64,000 nucleotides of DNA from Pontibacter indicus. Its GTDB lineage: Bacteria > Bacteroidota > Bacteroidia > Cytophagales > Hymenobacteraceae. Within the stretch, counting starts at the first letter, position 1. Each line of letters opens with the position of its first letter. Positions 24,962 to 32,571 of the stretch are shown here, piece after piece. The position numbers and the translations under genes are program-made. A model generated the notes under the pieces. It worked only from the letters and a program-made list of their open reading frames with translations, ran no database searches and was not told the DNA's origin. The DNA is taken from the NCBI RefSeq assembly GCF_900156345.1, contig NZ_FTPP01000001.1, positions 1,550,001 to 1,614,000 of the forward strand, written 5' to 3'.

Positions 24962-25894
24962 TTAATATCCTTTGGTTTTAGAAACAACATTGATGAGCGA
25001 CTCGCCGTGGCGCATGCGGTCGTAGTTTTCGAGGATCTGCGACACAGCCGAAGCCGGGTTGGTGATGCTGGCGATATGCGGCGTGACGTGGATGAGCGGA
25101 TGCTCCCAGAACGGATGCTCCTCCGGCAACGGCTCCTCCCGAAACACATCCAGGCTGGCGCCGGAAAGATGCCCATTGTCCAGCATATCGATCAAATCCT
25201 CATCTACCACATGTTCCCCCCGCGCCACATTGATGATGTAAGCGCCTTTGGGAAGTTTGCTGAAGGTGTCCTTGTTCAAAATATTAGCCGTGTCTTTGGT
25301 AAGCGGCAGCAGGCAGATCAGGATGTTGGCTTTTTCCAGAAAGGCGGTTAACTCCTCCGTCCCGGCGTAGGCGCCAATCCCTTCTATCAGTTTGGGAGAG
25401 CGGGACCAGCCGTTCACCTTAAAGCCGAGTTTGCTGAGTTGTTGTGCTGTATGAGCTCCCAATACACCCATGCCCATCACCCCGATCACCACCTCAGCGG
25501 TACGCTTGTAGCTGTGCTGTTTCCAGGTATGGCTGCGCTGCGCCTCCTTGTAGCGGTGCAGGCCACGCACGTGGTTCAGCACCTGAGCGGTTACAAAGGT
25601 GGCCATGTCCTGGGTCAGGTCTTCGTCCACGATGCGGGTGATTTGTATGCCCTCCGGCAGCTCCGGGTCGCGCAGTATGTGATCGACACCCGCGCCCGTG
25701 GAGGCAATGCATTTCAGATTCGGGAAACTAGTGAAAACACCCGGCGGATGATTCCAGGCCAGCGCAAATTCAACCTGATCAGCTGGAGGAGCGGTGTTTG
25801 GGTAAACGTATACTTCCAGACCCGGACGGCGTTCTTTCAGGGCGCTTTCCCAGCGGCTCGTGTTCCGGCCCTGGCTAAATATGGTAATTGACAT
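24962..25894 (-). CDS. D-2-hydroxyacid dehydrogenase (glyoxylate/hydroxypyruvate reductase A-like)
   Basis: The 310-residue NAD(P)-dependent dehydrogenase has the nucleotide-binding motif GVMGMGVLGAHTAQQL around 138-153, the substrate-site NVARGEHVVDEDL, and the catalytic Arg/Glu/His set of the D-isomer-specific family (ARG, the E of DVFREEPLP, and H of THPHIAS-like VTPHIAS). The N-terminal half with AWNHPPGVFTSFPNL and STGAGVDHIL matches the GhrA group that reduces glyoxylate and hydroxypyruvate. Head of a two-gene unit with the VOC protein. Confidence 0.88.
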   Translation of the reverse strand: MSITIFSQGRNTSRWESALKERRPGLEVYVYPNTAPPADQVEFALAWNHPPGVFTSFPNLKCIASTGAGVDHILRDPELPEGIQITRIVDEDLTQDMATFVTAQVLNHVRGLHRYKEAQRSHTWKQHSYKRTAEVVIGVMGMGVLGAHTAQQLSKLGFKVNGWSRSPKLIEGIGAYAGTEELTAFLEKANILICLLPLTKDTANILNKDTFSKLPKGAYIINVARGEHVVDEDLIDMLDNGHLSGASLDVFREEPLPEEHPFWEHPLIHVTPHIASITNPASAVSQILENYDRMRHGESLINVVSKTKGY

Positions 25895-26080
25895 AGTTGA
25901 TGTAAGTCTGTTCGGTGATGTTTGGCAAGGTGTAGCTATTCCCCGCTTACGGGTTAAGCGGGATAAGTCTGCTAAATTTAACTAATCTTGCACAAAGATT
26001 GTTAACGAGAGACCAAAAGGCTGGCATAAGGTTTAAAAGAACTACTTAAGCCAGCTACCTTATACTTAAAACTGAAAAAT

Positions 26081-27637
26081 ATGGAGCAACTGAGCTCAAA
26101 GATTTATAAGAAAGAATTTGTAGAGGCCTTTGCCGGCGACGATAGCGGCACCCTCACGCCCCGCCAGACACCGGGCGTGTTTTACAGCAAAGCAAAGCCC
26201 ACTCCAGTGGAGAAAGTAACGCTCCTGGCCTGGTCTGAGGAACTCGCAAAGGAGCTGGGCATCGCCCGCCCGACAGAGCAGCAGGACGTCGACATTCTGG
26301 GTGGCAACCGCGTGACCGACAGCATGTACCCCTATGCCGCCTGCTATGCCGGGCACCAGTTCGGCAACTGGGCTGGGCAACTGGGTGACGGCCGTGCCAT
26401 TACCCTGGGTGAGTGGGAAGCACCTGATGGCAAAACCTGGGAGCTGCAGCTAAAAGGCGCCGGGCTTACCCCCTACTCCCGCCGCGCCGACGGCCGTGCC
26501 GTGCTGCGCTCTTCGGTGCGCGAGTACCTGATGAGCGAAGCCATGCATTATTTAGGTATACCGACTACCCGTGCGCTCAGCCTGGTGAGTACCGGCGAGC
26601 CCGTGCTGCGCGACATGTTCTACAATGGCAACGCCGCCTACGAGCCGGGTGCCATCGTGATGCGGGTAGCCCCGAGTTTCCTGCGCTTCGGCAACTTCGA
26701 GATGCTCAACGCCCGCAAGGAAGTCGACAACCTGCGCCAACTGGTAGACTGGACCATCAGCCGCTATTATCCGCACATCACCGGCGAGAACAAGGTAATT
26801 GATTGGTTCAAGGAAGTGGTGGACCGCACCGCCCGTCTAATGGTAGAATGGATGCGGGTGGGTTTTGTGCATGGCGTAATGAATACCGACAACATGTCTA
26901 TCCTGGGGCTGACCATCGACTACGGCCCCTACTCCTTCGTCGACAATTACGACCCGAACTTCACGCCCAACACCACCGACCTGCCCGGCAGACGTTACGC
27001 CTTCGGCAAACAGCCTTCCATCGGCTACTGGAACCTGGGTGCCCTGGCGGGTGCTTTGCTCCCACTGGCCGACAAAGACCAACTGGTGGCTACACTCGAA
27101 ACCTTCAAAGACGTCTACTGGACGGAATACTACGCCATGATGGGCCGCAAACTGGGCCTCGACCAGGTATCACAACTCGACCGCGACCTGATCAGTCAGT
27201 TTGAGAAAACACTGGCCGACATCCAACCCGACATGACCATTTTCTACCAGCTGCTCATCGACCTGCCGCTGTCTGTAGAAAATGAAGATGAAGTGGCCGA
27301 GCATTTCCAGAAGGCTTTGTATGATGACCTGACACCGGAGCAGAAAACCGCGCTCTATACCTTGATCAGCCATTACCTGGAGCGACTGAACACGAACAAG
27401 ATCAAGCGCTCGGCCTCGCAGGATATGATGCGCAAAGCCAACCCACGCTTTGTGCTCCGCAACTACCTGCTGCACCAGGCCATTGAGGGGCTGGAGAAAG
27501 GCGATGATGCTTTATTAGTGAAGCTACAGGAAGCGATCAAAGAACCGTACTCAAATAAATTCGACGAGTTCTTTCAGACTCGTCCGGGCTGGGCGAGTGA
27601 GAAGGCGGGCTGCTCGATGCTGTCTTGTAGTTCGTAA
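26081..27637 (+). CDS. selO: Protein adenylyltransferase SelO
   Basis: This 518-residue protein is the pseudokinase SelO (YdiU/UPF0061), which transfers AMP from ATP to protein hydroxyl groups and is linked to redox stress. Visible signatures are YAACYAGHQFGNWAGQLGDGRA, the KGAGLTPYSRRADGRAVLRSS region, and the inverted-kinase catalytic segment VHGVMNTDNMSILGLTIDYGP. The C-terminus ends GCSMLSCSS: a Cys stands near the end in the place where eukaryotic SelO has selenocysteine. Length is typical. Monocistronic in appearance. Confidence 0.95.
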   Translation: MEQLSSKIYKKEFVEAFAGDDSGTLTPRQTPGVFYSKAKPTPVEKVTLLAWSEELAKELGIARPTEQQDVDILGGNRVTDSMYPYAACYAGHQFGNWAGQLGDGRAITLGEWEAPDGKTWELQLKGAGLTPYSRRADGRAVLRSSVREYLMSEAMHYLGIPTTRALSLVSTGEPVLRDMFYNGNAAYEPGAIVMRVAPSFLRFGNFEMLNARKEVDNLRQLVDWTISRYYPHITGENKVIDWFKEVVDRTARLMVEWMRVGFVHGVMNTDNMSILGLTIDYGPYSFVDNYDPNFTPNTTDLPGRRYAFGKQPSIGYWNLGALAGALLPLADKDQLVATLETFKDVYWTEYYAMMGRKLGLDQVSQLDRDLISQFEKTLADIQPDMTIFYQLLIDLPLSVENEDEVAEHFQKALYDDLTPEQKTALYTLISHYLERLNTNKIKRSASQDMMRKANPRFVLRNYLLHQAIEGLEKGDDALLVKLQEAIKEPYSNKFDEFFQTRPGWASEKAGCSMLSCSS

Positions 27638-27764
27638 GTATTTAATTTAGAATTTGTTAATTTTCGAAGGCTCCTGCTACTGCATTGGCCAGGAAATTGT
27701 CGTATTTTGAAGAAAGTATAGCATTGGGAAAATGAAGCTATACCTTCTTCTTTAAGAATGACTT

Positions 27765-28016
27765 ATGAAATGCAAGGCACTTGGTTTTATCATCCTAATG
27801 GCGGCTTCGCTTGGGTTAACCTCCTGTGATAAGGACTGTGAAACTACCATCGCAGCCTGCATGGAACGGCCACCGACCGATGAACTTTGCCAGGCTTCCT
27901 TTACAAGATGGTTTTACAACGAGGGTAAGAAAAAGTGCGAGGAAATCAGGTATAGCGGGTGCACACTGAAAGGCTTTGAAACGGTGCAGGAGTGTGAGCA
28001 GTGCAAGTGTGGGTGA
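27765..28016 (+). CDS. Lipoprotein with a Kunitz/BPTI-type inhibitor domain
   Basis: An 83-residue precursor: lipoprotein signal with lipobox LTSC (Cys21), then a single Kunitz-type domain. Its cysteines are at 32, 42, 58, 66, 77 and 80/82; the spacings 10-16-8-11-3 closely follow bovine trypsin inhibitor (9-16-8-13-4), and the hallmark RWFYN (48-52) and YSGC (63-66) are both present. The residue after the second Cys, the P1 position that sets specificity, is Gln43, not the Lys/Arg of trypsin inhibitors. Extra Cys25 and one of Cys80/82 are unassigned. Membrane-anchored protease inhibition is inferred. Kunitz domains are uncommon in bacteria. It stands 127 bp after selO. Confidence 0.85.
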   Translation: MKCKALGFIILMAASLGLTSCDKDCETTIAACMERPPTDELCQASFTRWFYNEGKKKCEEIRYSGCTLKGFETVQECEQCKCG

Positions 28017-28039
28017 GTAGAAATACTTTAGCTCAATGT

Positions 28040-28770
28040 AGTGGACCTGATTGCAAGTAAAGATTTCGCGCACTACTGTCATCCCGTGCCCCCTTCTTTA
28101 TCAAAGGTTCCTATCCCTAAGAGGGACTTTGCCTTCTACTACTATCCTATCTGTCATCCTGAAAGGATCTTGGTCGAAGGGAGGTCAGGCAGTTGCTATA
28201 ACACACCCTTTCCCCTCTCAAGAGGGGATTTCGATCACTGGAAATTCACAGGTATAAGCATTGTAGCAAAGGTATAGCTATACCGGGTCCACCCACCCCT
28301 GGCCCCTCCTTGTCTGAGGCGGGGAATTTGGAACTGCTATTTGTTAGGTATAAGCGCTATAGTATATGCATACCTGTGCACGATTAACATCCCCCTGCCC
28401 CCTTCGAAGGGGGACTTTCTGTAGCTGCCAATTTACAGGTATAAGTTCTGTAGCTTCCTGCACTGTCACACATCACTGGCAGGTATTGCAAGACTAACTT
28501 GCACGCTTACGATAAAATAATTAGCCGTGCCAGGTGCACAAACGACGATTTTGTGTTTGAGCGGTCAGCGAGTTTAAAATCGTCTTGATTTTTTTGCTTA
28601 CTTTTTTCATCAAGGAAAAAAGTGAGTGCCCGCCGCACAGGCGAAGCTATGAAACAATACTGGTTGCTATACCCAAAGCATTTACTACGCCAAGTATAGG
28701 TATACTAGGCAGGAGGCCGCACAATAGTAGTCACGAGCGTGAACGCTCGCGCCATATCTAACCCGTCAGG
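28040..28770. repeat. Composite intergenic repeat region R2
   Basis: About 730 bp without a gene, colinear with the region at 2395-3134. Shared blocks, in the same order, include CTCTCAAGAGGGGA-like stems (about 28213-28228), a CCTTGTCTGAGGCGGGG stem (28307-28323), the palindrome CCCCCTTCGAAGGGGG (28396-28411), the TTTTTTGCTTACTTTTTT inverted repeat (about 28584-28622), the GTGAGTGCCCGCCGCACAGG block (28622-28641) and GAGCGTGAACGCTC (28735-28748). GGTATA boxes are dense here. It appears to be a dispersed, multi-part repeat. Confidence 0.8.
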
Positions 28771-28771
28771 C

Positions 28772-28804
28772 AAAAAAAGAGCCTCTAACAAAACAGAGGC
28801 TCTT
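28772..28804 (-). terminator. Terminator of the TelA operon
   Basis: On the minus strand a perfect 10-bp stem (AAGAGCCTCT / AGAGGCTCTT) with an 8-nt loop is followed by seven T's. It lies 14 bp past the stop of the last gene of the TelA operon. Confidence 0.9.
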
Positions 28805-28818
28805 CCATAAATTAAAAC

Positions 28819-29751
28819 CTAAAAACTCTTCCGATGCATCCTGACCGGAAACAACCGGTAATCCATTAAACTCACCGCATATGGAAACCCACGCCAGTGT
28901 ACAATCGGCACATGGCGGGCTGGACTTGGGCCCTTGGTGTCAGGTATAGCCAGCATCGTATTGCCAATGTAACTCAGTTCCCCTTTTTCAATCGCTAATT
29001 TACTCGCGACATGCTGCAGAAAAACCTCTTTGTCGGCATCCGACGATGTAAAGGAAATCTCGCGTGACATGGTGCCCCCCCCTTCCAATTCCGGAGAATA
29101 AAACACGCGGGAATAGGTATCGATGGCGACAACCGGAACGGCCAGCGTGGGTACTTTGGCCTGCATCACGTCTGGTGGAGCAATGGGTGCCTGGTTGGCA
29201 ACGCGCTTCACCATTTCCGTTACTTTCTGGGCGGTATAGATGCCTTTGATCGTTTCGGACTCAATGCGCTTGAGCACCTGCTCCACCTTCGACTCGAAAG
29301 GCTGACCGGGGTTGACCGGCTGGGGCTGCGGTGCTGGCCGCTGGGGTGCCTGCCCAACCGGACGTGGTTTCTGCACCTGCGAAAGCGGCTTTGGCTTCTC
29401 ACGCTCCGGTATGTAGCTGTCTTTGATGTGCCGCTCGTGCACGTTGATCACCGTGGTAAAGGTATTAATGAAGTGTTCCGTGTTCTGCACATGAAACAGC
29501 TCCAGTTCCTGTATGCGCTTGCGCGTCACCAAGTAGTTGTGCACCAGTTTCGTCTTCTCGAAAACGGCCAGCAGCTTTTCGGCATGTGGTGTGTGCTGGT
29601 AGCGTTCGTAAAGTTTGTGCAGAGCGTTGAGCCTGGCATTGGAAGCCCGGATATACTGCATGGCACGGGCATCGGCGGCACCAGGGTGCGCCACTACCGT
29701 GCGGGTGTTCTCCTGCCCCATTCCGAAAAGTGATCGAAAAAAACCCATCAT
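28819..29751 (-). CDS. Hypothetical protein of the TelA operon (310 aa)
   Basis: I do not recognise this 310-residue protein. It has a helical N-terminal part (30-120, ASNARLNALHKLYERYQHTP), a Pro/Gln-rich linker of about 45 residues (125-168, many PQP and RP repeats), then a helix and an alpha/beta C-terminal part (AVPVVAIDTYSRVFYSP; AIPDTKGPSPARHVPIVHW). No signal peptide. It is the last gene of a four-gene operon, overlapping the previous 62-residue gene as ATGA, so it probably works with TelA in envelope or toxic-ion stress; this role is inferred from position only. Confidence 0.8.
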   Translation of the reverse strand: MMGFFRSLFGMGQENTRTVVAHPGAADARAMQYIRASNARLNALHKLYERYQHTPHAEKLLAVFEKTKLVHNYLVTRKRIQELELFHVQNTEHFINTFTTVINVHERHIKDSYIPEREKPKPLSQVQKPRPVGQAPQRPAPQPQPVNPGQPFESKVEQVLKRIESETIKGIYTAQKVTEMVKRVANQAPIAPPDVMQAKVPTLAVPVVAIDTYSRVFYSPELEGGGTMSREISFTSSDADKEVFLQHVASKLAIEKGELSYIGNTMLAIPDTKGPSPARHVPIVHWRGFPYAVSLMDYRLFPVRMHRKSF

Positions 29752-29936
29752 CTGGACAGGATACGTTTGAGGTGCTGCGTTTCGATTTCGACCTGCAGTT
29801 TTTCCGAGAGCTTCATCTCTTCAAATACGTTGTCGATATGCTGGATATAGAGGTCCAGCACCGCCTCCTGCTCATCGCTCAGGATGCGGTGCCGGACGGC
29901 TAGTTCTTCTGCTTTCTTATCCCCGTTGTATATCAT
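29748..29936 (-). CDS. Small helical protein of the TelA operon (62 aa)
   Basis: A 62-residue protein, almost wholly charged and helical (DEQEAVLDLYIQHIDNVFEEMKL), with a heptad-like spacing of hydrophobic residues that suggests a coiled coil or a partner-binding helix pair. No family recognised. It overlaps telA by one base at a TAATG stop/start and overlaps the following gene by four bases, which argues strongly that it is translated and belongs to the operon. Confidence 0.75.
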   Translation of the reverse strand: MIYNGDKKAEELAVRHRILSDEQEAVLDLYIQHIDNVFEEMKLSEKLQVEIETQHLKRILSR

Positions 29937-31030
29937 TATTCAATTTCAATCTGCTTCGACTTGCCGAAGGTGCCAATGATCTTGCTATTGAGCTCTTCCT
30001 GCACCTGGGCCAGTTCTCTTACGGCTTCTGCCCGCTTCTTGCTGCCTTCTTCCGAAATCTTGATCACCTGGTCAAGCGTTTCCACCATGTCCTTGTTCAC
30101 TTTCTTGAGCGTCTCCACGTCCACAATGCCGCGCTCGTTTTCCTGGGCCGCGATCACCACGTTTTTCTTCAGTAGCTCCGAGTTTTTGCGAAGCATTTCG
30201 TTGGTAGTGTCGGTCACTTTTTTCTGGATCTCGAGGGCCTTGCGCTGCTTCTCCAAACCCAGTGCAATGGCCACCTGCTGACGCCACACCGGTATCACGG
30301 TCACGATCGAGTTCTGGATCTTCTGGGCCAGCACATCGTTCGTGGTCTGGATCATGCGGATCTGCGGCATCGACTGCGTGGCAATGGTATGCGACAACTG
30401 GAAGTCGTGCACCTTTTTCTCCAGGCGTTCCTTAAAGGCGATCATGTCGCTCAGGCGCTGCACGGCCAGTTCGTCCTGTCCGCTGGTTTCCACTTCTTCC
30501 TGTAGTTTCGGGATGATGGTGTGCTCGATCTCGTCAATCTTCATCTTACCGGCCGCAATCACCGAACGGATCTCGTGAATGTACTCCACCGCCTGGTTAA
30601 ACATCACTTCAAGAGAAGTAGAGTCTTTCATAATGCTTTGGCGGGTGCGCTCCAGCTTCACAACCACATCGTCCACGTTGGCTGACACCGAGTTATACTG
30701 CGTAGCCAGCTGCTTCGACTTGTCCGAAATCTTCTTCACGAAGGGCAGGCGCGAAAAGAAACCACCCTTCTCCTGCTCCTCAATCTTGATCATGTTGATC
30801 TGGTTGAGGAGTTCGTTGATGGCCTCGCCTGCCTCGCCGGAGTCTTTGGCTTTTACTTTGGTGAGCAGCTCGTTGGAGTAGTGGCCCAGTTTGCGCTGCG
30901 TTTCCACCCCAAAATTGCTCAAACTTTCCGGGTTTGCCGGATCTATGGATTTGGAGATTGCCAGGGCTTTCTCTTGTATCTTCTGTTGATTCTCTACGAT
31001 CGTAATCTCTGTTTTCTCTGTTTTTTCCAT
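29936..31030 (-). CDS. telA: Toxic anion resistance protein TelA
   Basis: The 364-residue cytoplasmic protein belongs to the TelA/KlaA/YaaN family (PF05816): long alpha-helical, with the family core FFSRLPFVKKISDKSKQLATQYNSV around 88-112 and IVTVIPVWRQQVAIALGL near 244-261. Family members give resistance to tellurite and some antibiotics, though the mechanism is not known. It starts 15 bp after a 142-residue gene and overlaps the next gene by one base. No GGTATA box occurs between 29240 and 31610, an exception to the high density elsewhere. Confidence 0.92.
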   Translation of the reverse strand: MEKTEKTEITIVENQQKIQEKALAISKSIDPANPESLSNFGVETQRKLGHYSNELLTKVKAKDSGEAGEAINELLNQINMIKIEEQEKGGFFSRLPFVKKISDKSKQLATQYNSVSANVDDVVVKLERTRQSIMKDSTSLEVMFNQAVEYIHEIRSVIAAGKMKIDEIEHTIIPKLQEEVETSGQDELAVQRLSDMIAFKERLEKKVHDFQLSHTIATQSMPQIRMIQTTNDVLAQKIQNSIVTVIPVWRQQVAIALGLEKQRKALEIQKKVTDTTNEMLRKNSELLKKNVVIAAQENERGIVDVETLKKVNKDMVETLDQVIKISEEGSKKRAEAVRELAQVQEELNSKIIGTFGKSKQIEIE

Positions 31031-31045
31031 CTTGTTTTATTACCT

Positions 31046-31474
31046 CTAAAGGTTGCGGTTGATTAGGTCCAATGAGTTTAGGTACTTTTTAATTTTCTCA
31101 TGCCGGTCGGTGGTTTCGTACCACTCGATGTCGTTGAGGGGCAGGTACTCGCCCAGCAGGTCGCGCACTTCATTCAGCAGGGCCTCGCCCTTTTTTGTTC
31201 TAAAATCGGGGTTGCGGTACTGCGCGCTCACATATTCCACCTTCACCTGTCCGGTCTTGGTAACGGCCAGTTCGCGCACCTCCACCACCAGCTCCGACGA
31301 CTTCCCGTTATCGGTCACGATGGTCTTGTACACGCCCTTGTTGCCTTCCTCAAGTGCAGCGGCACATTGCGTGCGCACATCGTGCAAGGCCTTGCGCAGT
31401 TTGCGGTTCGGCATTACGTAGTGCCCCACAACATAACCCAATATAGCTGCTATTAAGAATGTCCAAAAAATCAC
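31046..31474 (-). CDS. Membrane-anchored hypothetical protein, first gene of the TelA operon
   Basis: The 142-residue product begins with one membrane helix (residues 2-20, IFWTFLIAAILGYVVGHYV) and continues as a soluble alpha/beta domain of about 110 residues (TKTGQVKVEYVSAQYRNPDF; NEVRDLLGEYLPLNDIEWYE). Topology should put the domain in the cytoplasm. I do not recognise a family. It starts the operon 31474-28819 and precedes telA by 15 bp, so it could anchor the complex at the membrane. No clear promoter was found in the 372 bp before it. Confidence 0.75.
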   Translation of the reverse strand: MIFWTFLIAAILGYVVGHYVMPNRKLRKALHDVRTQCAAALEEGNKGVYKTIVTDNGKSSELVVEVRELAVTKTGQVKVEYVSAQYRNPDFRTKKGEALLNEVRDLLGEYLPLNDIEWYETTDRHEKIKKYLNSLDLINRNL

Positions 31475-31846
31475 GTTTGTATTGCTAAAGTTAAACGCTC
31501 AATTACTATGTAATGAAGCAAAATAATTTGATGTAACCAAGTGCCGGCAGGACGGATGTGCTTCTGATGGTTCGACCCTGGCCGGAATTTTCCTCCCTTT
31601 GCTCATTGACGCCTATACCTGACCGGCTTTTTTTATCTTCTATACGCGGAAGCAGTTACGCGGGCTGTCGCCGGGGAGGGTATAGGGAGAACAAGGCAGG
31701 ACGTATGCCTGTTCCCAGGCCGGGGGTGTCTTATGTTTGTCCTATTACGCTAAACGGGTCGTTGCCTTTGCGATGTTTGCCGGTAAATTCGGGGGTTTTG
31801 TCTAATTTGCGGCCTGATCTATACCTGTTTTTATACCTTCGCTCAC
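31475..31846. other. Divergent intergenic region
   Basis: These 372 bp separate the TelA operon from the pseudouridine synthase gene. An open frame of 182 codons crosses it into the synthase but has no family match and is out of frame with the real gene; I treat it as chance. Two GGTATA boxes lie at 31614 and 31679 and two more (TATACC) at 31820 and 31832, just before the synthase start. Confidence 0.4.
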
Positions 31847-32413
31847 ATGCACCGGCATTTTATTCTGCAAAAACCCTTCGGCTACATCAGCCAGTTCGTG
31901 ACCGACGCCAAAAAGAAAAAGCTGCTCGGCGACCTGCACGACTTCCCCGCGGGCACCATGGCCATCGGGCGGCTCGACGAGGCCAGCGAGGGCCTGCTCC
32001 TGCTCACCACCGACGGCAAAACGAGCGAACAGGTGCGCGGACGGCACGTGGAAAAGGAATACTATGCGCAGGTAGACGGGCTGATCACCGACGAGGCCAT
32101 TGCTAAAATGCAGGAAGGTGTGGACATCTGTTTGTACGGCGAGCAGTACGGTACCCGCCCCTGCACCGTTTTCCGCCTGCAAAGCCCGCCCGATTTCCCG
32201 GAGCGCAGCCGCCGCATCCGCGACGACCGTCACGGTCCCACCAGTTGGGTGTCCATCACCATTTCAGAAGGCAAATACCGGCAGGTGCGCAAAATGACCG
32301 CTGCCGTTGGTTTCCCGACCCTGAGGCTGGTGCGCGTGCGGATCGGGAATATCCGGCTCACTGGGTTTGCGCCGGGCGCTGTTCAGGAAGTGGAGAACTT
32401 CGATCTGGGCTGA
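31847..32413 (+). CDS. 23S rRNA pseudouridine synthase, RluE/RsuA group
   Basis: The 188-residue enzyme converts a uridine in rRNA to pseudouridine. The catalytic motif is GRLDEASEGLLLL with Asp44; the second conserved segment is KEYYAQVDG and the third is ISEGKYRQVRKMTAAVG, which matches the RluE/RsuA branch. There is no N-terminal S4 domain, as in RluE, which modifies U2457 of 23S rRNA in Escherichia coli. The synthase lies alone, divergent from the TelA operon. Confidence 0.88.
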   Translation: MHRHFILQKPFGYISQFVTDAKKKKLLGDLHDFPAGTMAIGRLDEASEGLLLLTTDGKTSEQVRGRHVEKEYYAQVDGLITDEAIAKMQEGVDICLYGEQYGTRPCTVFRLQSPPDFPERSRRIRDDRHGPTSWVSITISEGKYRQVRKMTAAVGFPTLRLVRVRIGNIRLTGFAPGAVQEVENFDLG

Positions 32414-32571
32414 AGACGGTCGCCAATACCTGAAAATTTCACGGGCTGTTAAACCAAAGTCGCTTTCATCAGTCTATTGAGGGCTTTCGGGCATAAATAA
32501 CACAAATTGACTATATTGAGCGGGCATTCCCTTAACTTATCATACAAACAATCTATTCTTTAATCTTAACC

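Noticed and set aside
31558-32106. 182-codon frame crossing into the pseudouridine synthase gene
   Set aside because: It uses a different frame from the synthase, contains no recognisable domain and has low-complexity Arg/Ala segments typical of shadows.
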